Positions 14,054-23,681 of a stretch of 48,544 nucleotides of DNA are shown piece by piece. Origin of the DNA: Haloferax larsenii JCM 13917 (GTDB lineage: Archaea; Halobacteriota; Halobacteria; Halobacteriales; Haloferacaceae); NCBI RefSeq assembly GCF_000336955.1, contig NZ_AOLI01000018.1, forward strand, positions 1 to 48,544, written 5' to 3'. The position numbers were made by a program, and so were the translations under genes. A model generated the notes under the pieces. That model worked only from the letters and a program-made list of their open reading frames with translations. It had not been told where the DNA came from and ran no database searches. Numbering within the stretch: the first letter of the stretch is position 1; each line of letters opens with the position of its first letter.

Positions 14054-16645
14054 ATGAGACGAACGGTCGCTTCCAGATTCAGTGAGGTACTCGTCGAGCG
14101 GAGTGTACCCGTGATTGTCCTCGTGCTTCTCCTGACCGCCGCGGTCGGTGCAGGAGCAGTGCTTGGAACGACACCAGAGCAAGATATCGACCAAACGGGA
14201 ATCGATTCCGAAGAGCAGGCTGCACTCGACCGTATCCAAGCGACGTACGAAACCGACGATACAATGGTGAGTCAAATCGTCGTCAAGGATACCGACACAG
14301 ACGTTCTCAGCCGCGAGTCCTTACTGCGGAGTCTTCGAGTACAACGAGAGCTACGCGAGGACGAGTCGATTAATGTGACACTCCAAACGAAAGCAGGCAT
14401 CGTCGGAATCGAGAACGTCGTCGCCACCGCCGCGTACGCTGCGGACCGACAGGCCGCGAACGCGGAAAGCAACACAGGACTACAACAGTCTGAGACGCGG
14501 CCAGTTGCACCGTCGCTCGACGAACAAATCGAGGCGCTCGAATCGCGCTCACCAGCAGAAGTGGCGACACTCGTCGAGCGCGTGCTCGATTCAGGGACGA
14601 CCACACCCGGTCGCGACCCAACGAGATTCCTCCCGTCGTCCTATCAGTCGGGGACGACCGACGTCGACGCGAGGGTAACGTTCGTCTTTCAATCACCCGA
14701 AACTCCTGGCGCAGGCGAGACTCCACAGGAAGCCTACGACGCACAAGTGGCAATAGCGACAGTTGTCGACGAGCGGTTCGAAAGCGCGTTCGTGTTCGGT
14801 CGCGGGATTGTCGATTCAGCCTCGTCACAGGCTGTCGGAGACAGTTTCGTCATCATCACACCCATCGCGCTCGTGCTCGTGCTTCTGGCGCTCAGTATCG
14901 CGTACCGTGACCTCGTCGACGTCGTCGTGAGTGTGTTCGGTATCGCCATACTGCTGGTCTGGGTCAGTGGTATCCAGGGCTGGCTGGGAATTCCGTCGAG
15001 TTCGATACTCATCGCAGTCCCGTTCTTACTCGTCGGGTTGAGTATCGACTACTCCCTTCACGTGGTGATGCGCTACCGCGAAGCGCGTGCCGGGAATAAC
15101 AAGGACGAACAACCCACCGCAGCGCCACGAGACCCAAAATCGGCCATGCGAGTCGGGATGGCGAGCGTCGTCGTCGCACTCGCCACCGCCGCGTTCACGA
15201 CCGGAATCGGGTTCTTCGCGAACTACGGGAGTCCGCTCGGGTCGATTCGGGACTTCGCAGTGCTGAGTGGAACCGGTATCGTCGCGATGTTCGTCGTCTT
15301 CGCGGCACTCGTCCCGGCGCTGAAACTCGAAGTCGAGAAGCGACTCGTCCGTCTCGGACGCCCTCGCGAGAAGACCGCTGTCGGAACCGAACCGGGACCG
15401 CTCGAAGGAGTGCTTTCGCGCATTGCAGTCGTGTCCAGACGGGCACCTCTCGGAATTCTCGTCGTCGCGCTGCTTGTGGCCTCGGCAGGAGCGTACGGCG
15501 CGACCGGACTGGATACAGAGTTCAACCAAGCTGATTTCTTGCCGCAGGACGCTCCCGAGTGGGCGAAATCGCTTCCAGAACCGTTCGAGCCGAGCGAAAC
15601 CGACGTCCGAAGCGACCTCGAATATCTAAGCGAAACGTTTCATCCAGAGGGGCAGAATTCGGAGGGACAGATACTGATACGCGGGGCGGTGACGTCACCT
15701 GACTTCCTCACAGCAGTCGATGAGTCGAGCGGTAGGGTAAACAAAGGTGGGACAGTCGCCCTCGACGCCCGTGGGAAAGCGATGGGCCAGAGTCCAGTTT
15801 CCGTCCTGCGGTCTGTCGCCGCCGAAAACCAGACCCTCGCGACAGCAATCGACGACCGAGACGACGATGGAGACGGCCTTCCAGATTCGAACGTCTCAGC
15901 GGTGTACGACGTTCTGTTCGACGTCGCCCCGGAGCGAGCAGCGACAGTCCTACACCGGACGGAAAGCGGCTCCTACGCCTCCGCTCGGATGGTCGTCGGT
16001 GTGAAGTCCGACGCGACAGCCCAGTCAGTCGCGGGCGACGTTCGAACCATCGCGACGGGAATCCAGTCTGGTGCGCCAGTGACCGCAGTCGCAACCGGTG
16101 GCCCGGTCATCACAGCCGTGGCGCAGAACGCATTGTTCGAAACGTTGGTGACGGGGTTCGCAGTTACGATAGGCGTCATTTTCGTCTTCCTCGTGGGTCT
16201 GTACTGGTGGCGGTATCGTGCGCCGGGGCTCGCGTTCGTCTTCCTCGTTCCCGTCGTCCTCGCGCTTGCGTGGCTGCTCGGTGCAATGTCGGTGCTCGAC
16301 ATCCCATTCAACAGCGAGACGGTCGTCATCACCAGTCTGGCTATCGGGCTCGGAATCGACTACACCATCCACCTCGGTGAACGGTTCGTCGACGAGCGCA
16401 GTCGGGCGTCCTCACTCGACGACGCGCTATCTGCGTCCCTCACGGGGACTGGTGGAGCACTGTTCGGGAGCGCACTCACGACGGCCGCAGGGTTTGGCGT
16501 GCTCGCCCTCGCGCTGTCGCCTCCACTCAGACGGTTCGGAATCGTGACTGGGTTGAGCATCGTCTTCGCGTTCGGGGCGTGCCTGACAGTGTTACCGAGT
16601 CTGCTCGTGCTTCGTGAACGCCTCGTCGGCGAGGTCATCAGCTAG
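14054..16645 (+). CDS. MMPL/RND-superfamily exporter
   Basis: An 863-residue membrane transporter made of two similar halves. Each has one N-terminal span, a large extracellular loop (about residues 40-265 and 500-690), and a five-span bundle. The bundles contain the typical VPFLLVGLSIDYSLHVVMRY and SLAIGLGIDYTIHLGERF motifs, with the paired Asp residues of the proton pathway (GLSIDY, GLGIDY). It probably exports lipids, hydrophobic compounds or other toxic small molecules using the ion gradient. ATG 14054 gives MRRTVASRFSEVLVERSVPV, a usual N-terminus; upstream starts lie in the regulatory gap. A palindrome shared with the regulator gene precedes it. Confidence 0.9.
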   Translation: MRRTVASRFSEVLVERSVPVIVLVLLLTAAVGAGAVLGTTPEQDIDQTGIDSEEQAALDRIQATYETDDTMVSQIVVKDTDTDVLSRESLLRSLRVQRELREDESINVTLQTKAGIVGIENVVATAAYAADRQAANAESNTGLQQSETRPVAPSLDEQIEALESRSPAEVATLVERVLDSGTTTPGRDPTRFLPSSYQSGTTDVDARVTFVFQSPETPGAGETPQEAYDAQVAIATVVDERFESAFVFGRGIVDSASSQAVGDSFVIITPIALVLVLLALSIAYRDLVDVVVSVFGIAILLVWVSGIQGWLGIPSSSILIAVPFLLVGLSIDYSLHVVMRYREARAGNNKDEQPTAAPRDPKSAMRVGMASVVVALATAAFTTGIGFFANYGSPLGSIRDFAVLSGTGIVAMFVVFAALVPALKLEVEKRLVRLGRPREKTAVGTEPGPLEGVLSRIAVVSRRAPLGILVVALLVASAGAYGATGLDTEFNQADFLPQDAPEWAKSLPEPFEPSETDVRSDLEYLSETFHPEGQNSEGQILIRGAVTSPDFLTAVDESSGRVNKGGTVALDARGKAMGQSPVSVLRSVAAENQTLATAIDDRDDDGDGLPDSNVSAVYDVLFDVAPERAATVLHRTESGSYASARMVVGVKSDATAQSVAGDVRTIATGIQSGAPVTAVATGGPVITAVAQNALFETLVTGFAVTIGVIFVFLVGLYWWRYRAPGLAFVFLVPVVLALAWLLGAMSVLDIPFNSETVVITSLAIGLGIDYTIHLGERFVDERSRASSLDDALSASLTGTGGALFGSALTTAAGFGVLALALSPPLRRFGIVTGLSIVFAFGACLTVLPSLLVLRERLVGEVIS

Positions 16646-16696
16646 GCAGGTCTACGACGAGGCCACACTGCCTGCTACTGGCAGTCGAACGCTCGG

Positions 16697-17959
16697 TCAG
16701 CCATCGACCAAAACGACCACACACACCCCAGCGACCGCAGTCGCACCACCAGTTGCGACAAACGGCACGGCGAAGCCGACTGTCGAGAGGACGCCGGTAA
16801 CGACGGGGCCGACCGCGAATCCAATGCTGAAGGCGGTTGTTACGAACCCCATCTGAAGACCGGTTCGACCGGCGTCGGCCAAGTCCGCGGCGAGTGCGTA
16901 GACCGGAGCGATGACACCGGCGAGCGCGACACCGAGCAGCGCGCGCAGCGCCACGAATCCCCAGAGCGTCTGGGCGAAGCCCATCAGTGCGACGAGTGGT
17001 GCGCTGAGAAACAGTCCGGCCGCGATGAACGCCATCCGGCCGAAGCGGTCAGTCGCACGACCGACTGGAATCTGAACGACGAGGCGAGTAATCGTGGTAC
17101 TCGCGAAGACGAGTCCGAAACCCGCTTTCGACCCGCCGATTCGTTCCAAAATCGGCATCTCCATCGAGATGACCGCAGAGACGCCAATCATGACGGTGAT
17201 GACGGCGACGACGAGTCCGCAGAACGACCGCGCCTGCGACCACGAGGAGAAAACGCGTCCAGAGTCGGCGTCCGCCGTGTGTTCGTCCGTCTCGTCGCCT
17301 GCGGTCGAAACGTCGGGGACGCCGACTCGAATTACCACGACCATCGCCACGATGAGCACTGCACCGAGGGTGAAGGTGGCCTGAAGGCCGTATGCGTCGG
17401 CGACTGCACCGCCGACGATTGGTGCGACCCCCCAGCCGAGAGTTCGAAGCGACGAGAAGAACCCCATCGAACTACCGCGGGACTCACCGACAGTGAGCCG
17501 TTCGAGAAGCGCCATCAGCGCCGGTGTCGAAATCGCGAGTGCGACGCCGTGGAGTGCGCGTACCGACAGCAACACGCCGAGTGACCCGGTGATACCGTAC
17601 GCGTAAATGACACCGGCAGTGACGAGCAATCCGGCCTCGACGAACGGTTTTCTGGCACCGATTCGGTCCGAGAAGTGCCCCATCGGAAGTTGAACCGCAG
17701 AGCGAACGACGCCGAAGACGGCGAAGAACACGCCGACCTGCACCTCTTGAGTGACGCGAATCCCGGCGACCGTCGCAGGAACCATCGGCGACTCCACACC
17801 GGCCACGAGCGGAGCCAAAAGCGGGATAATGAGCCCAGCACCGAACGACGCCCCTGCCTGCGAGATCGACAGAATGGCGAGGCTCCGAGAGATACCCCAC
17901 CGCTCGACCACAGCGGTAACGAACCTCGACCGCCACGACGCGCCGGACTCCAGAGACAT
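16697..17959 (-). CDS. MFS transporter, candidate siderophore or precursor exporter
   Basis: A 420-residue major facilitator with about 12 spans. The first inter-span loop has the MFS motif GHFSDRIGARKP and the second half has the equivalent GRATDRFGRM. A hydrophilic central loop (DETDEHTADADSGR) separates the two six-span halves. It starts 37 bp after the ddc gene on the same strand, so it probably belongs to the iron-controlled dat-ddc operon. Export of the siderophore, or of diamine, is the simplest role. Sequence alone does not fix the substrate. Confidence 0.85.
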   Translation of the reverse strand: MSLESGASWRSRFVTAVVERWGISRSLAILSISQAGASFGAGLIIPLLAPLVAGVESPMVPATVAGIRVTQEVQVGVFFAVFGVVRSAVQLPMGHFSDRIGARKPFVEAGLLVTAGVIYAYGITGSLGVLLSVRALHGVALAISTPALMALLERLTVGESRGSSMGFFSSLRTLGWGVAPIVGGAVADAYGLQATFTLGAVLIVAMVVVIRVGVPDVSTAGDETDEHTADADSGRVFSSWSQARSFCGLVVAVITVMIGVSAVISMEMPILERIGGSKAGFGLVFASTTITRLVVQIPVGRATDRFGRMAFIAAGLFLSAPLVALMGFAQTLWGFVALRALLGVALAGVIAPVYALAADLADAGRTGLQMGFVTTAFSIGFAVGPVVTGVLSTVGFAVPFVATGGATAVAGVCVVVLVDG

Positions 17960-17996
17960 CAGTCGGTGGACAAAGACGTGCGTTCGGCGAGTGTGT

Positions 17997-19553
17997 TCAT
18001 CGAGACGCGTCAGTCGTCGCTTCGAGGTCGCTCCCGATGCGTTCGATATCGTCGAGGAGCGACTCGACGTCAGCCCACGTCGCTCGGGGGTTGAGCAAGG
18101 TGAACTTCAGACTCGCGACACCATCGACCTCGGTACGAGCGACGACGGCACGGCCCTCGTTCAGGAGGGCGTCCCGAATGCGCTCGTTGAGTGTGCCGAC
18201 GTACTGGTCTGTGTCGGTATCGGATGGAACGTGTTCGGGCACGTATCGGAAGACGACCGCGTTCAGTGTCGGCGTGTGAAGACACGCGAACCGGTCGCTA
18301 TCTTGCAGATACGCCGCGGTCTCCGAGGCCAGTTCGAGGGTCGAGTCGACGAGTTCCGCGAGTCGCTTTCGACCCAGTGTTCGGAACGTCACGTAGGGTT
18401 TGAGGGCGTCGAACCGGCGTGTCGTCTGGACCGACTTCGAGACGAGGTTCGGGACGCCGGCCTCGTCGTCCGATTCGGGGTTGAGGTACGCCGCGTGTCG
18501 CTGAATGTACTGGTAGTTCGTTCCGTCCTGCAGGAGGAACGCACCGCAGCTAATCGGTTGATAGAACAACTTGTGGAAGTCGACGGCGATAGAGTCAGCA
18601 CACTCGATGGCGGCCAGTTTCTCGTGGTGCGTGTCGCTAAATGCGAGTGCGCCACCGTAGGCGGCGTCGACGTGGAACCACAGGTCGTGTTCGTGCGCGC
18701 GAGCAGCCAGTTTCGGAAGTGGGTCGATGCTGCCGAAATCAGTCGTTCCGGCAGTCCCGACAAGCGCGAAGGGAACGAGGTCTTCGTCGTCCAACCTGTC
18801 GAGCGTCTCGTCGAGCGCGTCGACTGACATGCGGTGTTCGTCGTCGGTCTCGATAGACACGACCGCGTTCTCGCCGAGTCCCAACTGCGCCGCCGACTGT
18901 TTGGCCGTGAAGTGGGCGTCTGCCGAGCAGAGAATCCGCAGTCGGTCGGCCTCCGGGGGCAGTCCGTCTTCGGTCACCCAGTGGTCGAACCGCTTGTCCG
19001 CCACCTTGTTGCGGGCCAAGAGCAGCCCCATGAAGTTCGACTGCGTGCCGCCGCTCGTGAAGACGCCGTCGGCTTCGTCGTCGTATCCGAACGTCTCAGC
19101 CAGCGTCTCCACCATCCGCTGTTCGAGGATGGTCGCCGCACCGCTTTGGTCCCACGAGTCGAGCGACTGATTCGCAGCCGTCAGCAACACCTCGGCCGCG
19201 AGTCCCGGAATCACCGGCGGGCAGTGAAGGTGCGCACCGCATGCGGGGTGCGCAACGCGAATCGTCTCCGCGAGAATCTCCTCGGAGACGTGGTCCAGTG
19301 TCTCGTCGAGTCCCACGCCCTCCTCGGGAAGGCAGTCGAACGAAGCCAGTTGCGCTTCGACGGCTTCCGGGCTCGCACCCGTGTACGGCGAGTCGGCCTC
19401 GCCGAACGCCTCGGCGACGATATCGACAGACTGCTCGATTGCGTCACGGTAAGACTCGGCTCCGACCTCGCTCCCGAGGAAGAGCGAATCGACAGACTCT
19501 GCGTCGGAAGCGGAGCGAGACTCGGGCGGAGCATCGAGCGACTCGTGGCTCAT
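17997..19553 (-). CDS. ddc: L-2,4-diaminobutyrate decarboxylase
   Basis: A 518-residue PLP-dependent group II decarboxylase. Substrate binding and PLP motifs are visible: HPACGAHLHCPP, FTSGGTQSNFMGLLLARN, WFHVDAAYGG, and the Schiff-base Lys328 in VDFHKLFYQP. With the preceding aminotransferase it would convert aspartate semialdehyde through 2,4-diaminobutyrate to 1,3-diaminopropane, the diamine used in hydroxamate siderophores. The ATG at 19553 overlaps the dat stop by four bases. An open frame continues upstream but only inside dat. Other group II decarboxylases (glutamate, aromatic) are less likely given the adjacent dat. Confidence 0.92.
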   Translation of the reverse strand: MSHESLDAPPESRSASDAESVDSLFLGSEVGAESYRDAIEQSVDIVAEAFGEADSPYTGASPEAVEAQLASFDCLPEEGVGLDETLDHVSEEILAETIRVAHPACGAHLHCPPVIPGLAAEVLLTAANQSLDSWDQSGAATILEQRMVETLAETFGYDDEADGVFTSGGTQSNFMGLLLARNKVADKRFDHWVTEDGLPPEADRLRILCSADAHFTAKQSAAQLGLGENAVVSIETDDEHRMSVDALDETLDRLDDEDLVPFALVGTAGTTDFGSIDPLPKLAARAHEHDLWFHVDAAYGGALAFSDTHHEKLAAIECADSIAVDFHKLFYQPISCGAFLLQDGTNYQYIQRHAAYLNPESDDEAGVPNLVSKSVQTTRRFDALKPYVTFRTLGRKRLAELVDSTLELASETAAYLQDSDRFACLHTPTLNAVVFRYVPEHVPSDTDTDQYVGTLNERIRDALLNEGRAVVARTEVDGVASLKFTLLNPRATWADVESLLDDIERIGSDLEATTDASR

Positions 19554-20920
19554 GCTGCCCCCTGGAGTGGCTTTCGAGCCTCGACCGCAGCGCGGACCGC
19601 CTCGTGGAATCGGTCGGCAATCTCGTCGATGTCGGTCTTGTTGACGATAAGCGGTGGGAGGAACCGGGCCGTACAGCTGTGCCGGCCGCCGAGTTCGATG
19701 ATAAGACCGCGGTCGAAGCACTCCTCTCGAACCCGCTTTGCGAGTTCTGGATTTTCTGGGTAGTGTCCCAAGGAATCTGGCTCGCCAGTCGGGTCGACGA
19801 ACTCGACGCCGAGCATGAGTCCGCGTCCGCGGACGTCGCCGACGACCTCGTAGTCGCGGTCGAGGTCTTCGAGGTGGTCACGCAGTCGTGCACCCATGTT
19901 CGCCGCATGGGTGTGCAAGTTGTTTTCGACGACGTGTTCGATTGTGGCCCGACCGGCAGCCATCGCGACCTGATTCCCGCGGAAGGTTCCGGCGTGCGCA
20001 CCGGGCTCCCAGACGTCGAGGTCCTCGCGGTAGAGGACGACAGAAAGCGGGAGGCCACCGCCGACAGCCTTCGACAGGGTGACGACATCGGGGACGATAT
20101 CTGCGTGCTCGAAGGCGAATAGCTCGCCCGTGCGCCCGAGTCCCGTCTGAATCTCGTCCACGATGAGCGGGATGTCACGCTCGCGAGTGATGCGGCGAAT
20201 CTCTCGCGCCCACTCGTCGGGGGCGGGAACCGCGCCACCCTCGCCTTGGACGAGTTCGAGAATCATCCCCGCGGGGTCGACGATACCCGACGACGGGTTG
20301 TCCAGCAAGCGTTCGACGTACTCACTGGAGACGCGGTGTGACTCGTCGCCGCCGATACCGAACGGACATCGGTATGCGTACGGATACGGCAGGTGGTGAA
20401 CGTCGCTCATGAGTCCCGGAACGGACTCTTTGGGACCGGTGTCACCCATGAGGCTGAGCGCCCCGTTTGTCATGCCGTGATACCCGCCCTGGAACGCGAG
20501 CATGCTCCGGTTTCCGGTTGCAGTCTTCGTCAGCTTCATCGCCGCTTCGACGGCGTCAGTACCGGCAGGACTACAGAATTGAATCTTCGCGTTGTCGGCG
20601 AACTCGGACGGAAGACTGTCGAAGAGTTCGTCGACGAACGCCTCCTTGACCGGCGACGTGATGTCGAGTGTGTGGAGCGGGCGTGTCTCCGAGAGCACTC
20701 GCTCGATTGCGTCTGTGACCACGGGGTGATTGTGGCCGAGCGCAAGTGTACCCGCCCCTGCGAGACAGTCGAGGTACTGGTTCCCGTCCATATCAGTGAC
20801 CGTGATACCACGGGCCTCGTCGATGGCGAGCGGGAGGTGACGTGGGTACGTCCGCGCGTTCGACTCCCGGACTGCTTGTTGACCCAAGAGGCTGTCGTCC
20901 GATGCGTCCACGTACTTCAT
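19550..20920 (-). CDS. dat: Diaminobutyrate-2-oxoglutarate aminotransferase
   Basis: A 456-residue class III PLP aminotransferase making L-2,4-diaminobutyrate from aspartate semialdehyde and glutamate. Motifs are LAGAGTLALGHNHP, FQGGYHGMTNGA, VDEIQTGLGRTG, and the PLP Lys284 in LSKAVGGGLPLSVV. The N-terminus (SNARTYPRHLPLAI) resembles ectoine EctB and siderophore Dat proteins. The neighbouring ddc selects the siderophore route over ectoine, since no ectA or ectC is present. It is the first gene of the operon; two iron boxes lie 70-121 bp upstream. It could be mistaken for bioA, but that gene would be expected with the biotin operon. Confidence 0.93.
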   Translation of the reverse strand: MKYVDASDDSLLGQQAVRESNARTYPRHLPLAIDEARGITVTDMDGNQYLDCLAGAGTLALGHNHPVVTDAIERVLSETRPLHTLDITSPVKEAFVDELFDSLPSEFADNAKIQFCSPAGTDAVEAAMKLTKTATGNRSMLAFQGGYHGMTNGALSLMGDTGPKESVPGLMSDVHHLPYPYAYRCPFGIGGDESHRVSSEYVERLLDNPSSGIVDPAGMILELVQGEGGAVPAPDEWAREIRRITRERDIPLIVDEIQTGLGRTGELFAFEHADIVPDVVTLSKAVGGGLPLSVVLYREDLDVWEPGAHAGTFRGNQVAMAAGRATIEHVVENNLHTHAANMGARLRDHLEDLDRDYEVVGDVRGRGLMLGVEFVDPTGEPDSLGHYPENPELAKRVREECFDRGLIIELGGRHSCTARFLPPLIVNKTDIDEIADRFHEAVRAAVEARKPLQGAA

Positions 20921-20989
20921 CGGTTCTCACCCACGGTGTCGCCGTGGTTCGTACGAACTGTGGTGCCTGCCAATTGTTGCTGCATATGT

Positions 20990-21005
20990 TTTAGGCTAGC
21001 CTAAA
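20990..21005. promoter_or_regulatory. Iron box 1 (DtxR/Idr-type palindrome)
   Basis: TTTAGGCTAGCCTAAA is a perfect 16-bp palindrome of the DtxR/SirR/Idr kind (TTAGG...CCTAA core). It lies 70 bp upstream of dat. Binding of an iron-loaded repressor would shut off the operon in iron-rich cells. Confidence 0.85.
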
Positions 21006-21025
21006 CCAATGTAATGCGTTTCGGT

Positions 21026-21041
21026 TTTAGGTTGGCCTAAA
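21026..21041. promoter_or_regulatory. Iron box 2 (DtxR/Idr-type palindrome)
   Basis: TTTAGGTTGGCCTAAA differs from a perfect palindrome only in the central bases. It repeats box 1 at a centre distance of 36 bp. Two phased boxes suggest cooperative or dual-regulator (Idr1/Idr2-like) control of the dat promoter between them. Confidence 0.8.
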
Positions 21042-21810
21042 GATATTTGTGCAGTCCCCTACAACTGTTGGAGTTGTCGTCGTGAAGCGGTGCTCGAAGC
21101 CACGGTGGGAGGTCGTAGATTGAGTGGGGTGGATGAGGTTGAGTGGAATGAGAGGAGATGGATAAGAGGAGATAGGAGATGGGAGAAGGTAGGATAGGAT
21201 AGGATAAGAGGAGAGAAGATGGGCTGCGACGAGTGGTGGAAAACGGGAGACAATTCACCAGTCACTGGCCTTCGTATGGGGAACCACAGCAGAACAGTTG
21301 ATAAGATAGTACACAAGCAGATGCAGAAAGATAAGAGGAAGACAACGAGAGATAAAACTGAATGTCGAAATTAGTCAGTGAGAGTGTACATTCAAAAACA
21401 TTGGTGATTCCAGACACACATCTTAAATCAGAGTACATATAGAGAGAATACTTCATCAGCAGGCATTCAAATTCAGTGTTTGGGACCAGAGCAGAGAAAT
21501 TTGATAGTATACATTTCTTGATGTTTCCTGTCTACAGTTGAATTCTAGTTTCGGGAGAGACAATTCGCGAGGGGAAAACACATAGTGTCACCTAGATAGT
21601 AAATACTCCCCAATAGTGTTCTAGTTGTACAAGTACCTCAAATGACCCCATTACAGACATACGTGTGTAAATGGTAATTACCAACTACTAACAACATAAC
21701 CCTCGTTTGTTCAGGGAGTACCTTCGTCCGTCCACGGAGTCGGTCGTCGCCGGAATATCACGTCAACGGACTAAAACTTGATTATCCAAGCTGGAGAATG
21801 TGTGAGTGTG
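21042..21810. other. Long intergenic region with a purine-rich, C-free tract
   Basis: About 770 bp without a convincing gene. From 21115 to 21223 the plus strand contains no C and is mostly G and A with scattered T, including GGATA and GAGAT repeats. The part after about 21300 is AT-rich. Short frames on the minus strand in the tract are low-complexity Ser/Pro/Leu/His translations and are not genes. The promoter of the universal stress gene must lie in the last 100 bp. Confidence 0.6.
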
Positions 21811-22233
21811 ATGTACAACCATATCCTCATCCCCATCGACGGAAGCGATGGGTCCATGCGCGGTGTCGAGTACGGACTCGACATCGCACAGAAGTACGGC
21901 GCGACTGTGCACGCACTCTACGTCGTCGACCGGCGAACGTACGGCGATACGCCGGCACTTTCGAGTGACGAGTTGTTCTTCGAGCAGGTCGAAGACCACG
22001 GTGAAGAGATGCTCGGGGCAGTCGAAGAGAAAGCCAACGAACTGGGACTCGAAACAGTCACTGTCTGTAAGCGGGGGCTCCCGCACGAAACCATCCTCGA
22101 CTACGTGGAAGAACAGGGTATCGACCTCATCGTGATGGGAAAACACGGCCACTCGGATTTCGAGCTTCCACACATCGGAAGCTGTACGGACCGCGTGGTT
22201 CGGTCGGCGAAAGTTCCGGTCCACCCAATCTGA
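21811..22233 (+). CDS. UspA-family universal stress protein
   Basis: A 140-residue single-domain Usp protein. It opens with YNHILIPIDGSDGSMRGVEY and ends with the ATP-binding signature IDLIVMGKHGHSD, then IGSCTDRVVRSAKVPVHPI (G-2x-G-9x-G-S/T type, here G-KHGHS followed by GSCTDRV). Usp proteins bind nucleotide and are induced by stress or starvation. Here it converges with the phaC gene (20 bp apart). ATG 21811 is the family start; an open frame from 21778 is upstream and unlikely. Confidence 0.9.
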   Translation: MYNHILIPIDGSDGSMRGVEYGLDIAQKYGATVHALYVVDRRTYGDTPALSSDELFFEQVEDHGEEMLGAVEEKANELGLETVTVCKRGLPHETILDYVEEQGIDLIVMGKHGHSDFELPHIGSCTDRVVRSAKVPVHPI

Positions 22234-22253
22234 GCGGTGCGACCGAGAACCGT

Positions 22254-23681
22254 TCAGTTCACTTTCTCTGACGCCTGCTTGACCCAAGCGGTCACGCGCG
22301 AAACCGGCACGTCGATAGCGTCTGCAATCTCCGGTGGGTCGGCCGCAGCCAATGCGGCCACAGACGACACTCCCGCATCGGCGAGCCGTTCCGCATACGT
22401 CGGCCCAACACCGTCGATGGCTTCGAGTCCGCCTGCGTGAGCGCCGTTCGACTCATCTCCCTGCGACCCGCGCGGTCCGTCCGGGGAGTCAGGTGTATCC
22501 TCGTGTGGCTCGCCTGCCGAGTCGGTTGCATCCTCGTGTGACTCCTCGGCCGTCGTAGGTTCGTCTTCAGCCTTCGGCTCTGGTTCCTGCGAGTGGGTTG
22601 GCACCGAACGCTCGGCGAACCAGTCACTCACGGCTGGCCACAGGTCTCTGTGGGACCGCGACGAGACAGAGAGGCCGATGTGTCCAGTCGCTCCTTCGAT
22701 GACGTCCGTGTCCTCGCTCGGAACGAGGTCGTTGAAGGGTTTGCTCGCCTCCGGTGGGATGAGGTGGTCGTACTCTCCCACGATTTGAACGATGGGCATG
22801 TCGAGTCGTGAGAGGTCGATGTGCTTTCCATCCAGTTCGAGTTCGTTGTTGGCGAGTTTGTTGCCCTGATAGACGTCCTCCAAAAACTGCGTATACGTCG
22901 CGCCCGCGACGTCGATACCGTCTGCGAGCCAACGCTCCATCCGGGAGAAGTTCTCCACGAAGGACTCGTTTTCCACGTTTTCGAAGAACCGGACGTACTT
23001 GGTGACGAAGTTTTCGACGGGGTCCATCAGCGCGAATCCGACGTCGAGGAACTCCGAGGGAACGTTGCCGAACGCGCCAGTGACGGCCGACGGTGAGTAG
23101 TACTCTTCGTCACCCCAGCGTTCGAGAACGCCACCCGTGTCGTCGAAGACGAGTCCCGCAGCCATCAGCCCGAGGTTCTGAACCTTCTCGGGGAACAGCG
23201 AGGCGTACATCACGCTCATCGTGCCGCCCATACAGTATCCGAGGAGGTTGATGGAGTCCTGTCCGGAGCGGTCGCGAACGACGTCGACGCAGTTGTCGAT
23301 ATACCGCGAGACGTAGTCGTCGAGCGTGAGGTGTCTGTCGAGCGGCGACGGCTCACCCCAGTCGATGAGATAGACGTCGAACCCCTGTTCGAGGAGCGTC
23401 CGAACGACGCTTCGGTCGGGCTGGAGGTCGAGGATGTACGGCCGGTTGATGAGCGCGTACACGATGAGAATCGGCACGTCGTGTTGTGTCTCGGTCTGTG
23501 ACTCGTAGTGGAGGAGTTCGAGTTTGTTCTCCTCGTAGACGACCTCGCTCGGGGTTTGTCCGACTTCGACCTGAGACATCGTTTCGGTGCTTTCGGAGGC
23601 AGACGCCGCCCTATCGATGAGTTTCGCGGCCTCCTCCCACTGGCGTCGCTGCAGGTCCAACGTGAATGTCACCGGTGTCAT
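22254..23681 (-). CDS. phaC: Class III PHA synthase catalytic subunit
   Basis: A 475-residue polyester synthase that polymerises (R)-3-hydroxyacyl-CoA on the granule surface. It has the alpha/beta-hydrolase fold with the lipase-like box GYCMGG. The nucleophile is Cys150, and the likely partners are Asp305 (GEYDHLIPP) and His334 (GATGHIGL). Family motifs are [18 protein letters not shown]-like and FDVYLIDWG. The last ~110 residues are an acidic extension ([18 protein letters not shown] and similar) ending in a helix-hairpin-helix-type domain ([19 protein letters not shown]). Bacterial class III PhaC lacks that extension; long tails are a haloarchaeal trait. It overlaps phaE by four bases, and the two form the active enzyme. 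Confidence 0.97.
   Translation of the reverse strand: MTPVTFTLDLQRRQWEEAAKLIDRAASASESTETMSQVEVGQTPSEVVYEENKLELLHYESQTETQHDVPILIVYALINRPYILDLQPDRSVVRTLLEQGFDVYLIDWGEPSPLDRHLTLDDYVSRYIDNCVDVVRDRSGQDSINLLGYCMGGTMSVMYASLFPEKVQNLGLMAAGLVFDDTGGVLERWGDEEYYSPSAVTGAFGNVPSEFLDVGFALMDPVENFVTKYVRFFENVENESFVENFSRMERWLADGIDVAGATYTQFLEDVYQGNKLANNELELDGKHIDLSRLDMPIVQIVGEYDHLIPPEASKPFNDLVPSEDTDVIEGATGHIGLSVSSRSHRDLWPAVSDWFAERSVPTHSQEPEPKAEDEPTTAEESHEDATDSAGEPHEDTPDSPDGPRGSQGDESNGAHAGGLEAIDGVGPTYAERLADAGVSSVAALAAADPPEIADAIDVPVSRVTAWVKQASEKVN

Noticed and set aside
17751-19763. Long plus-strand open frames opposite ddc and MFS
   Set aside because: They cover the antisense of well-supported genes, are rich in Arg, Val and Gly, and have no recognisable domains.
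19550-20920. bioA for the missing biotin aminotransferase
   Set aside because: It is a class III aminotransferase, but it is translationally coupled to a diaminobutyrate decarboxylase under iron boxes, so it is Dat. It is about 8 kb away from the biotin operon.
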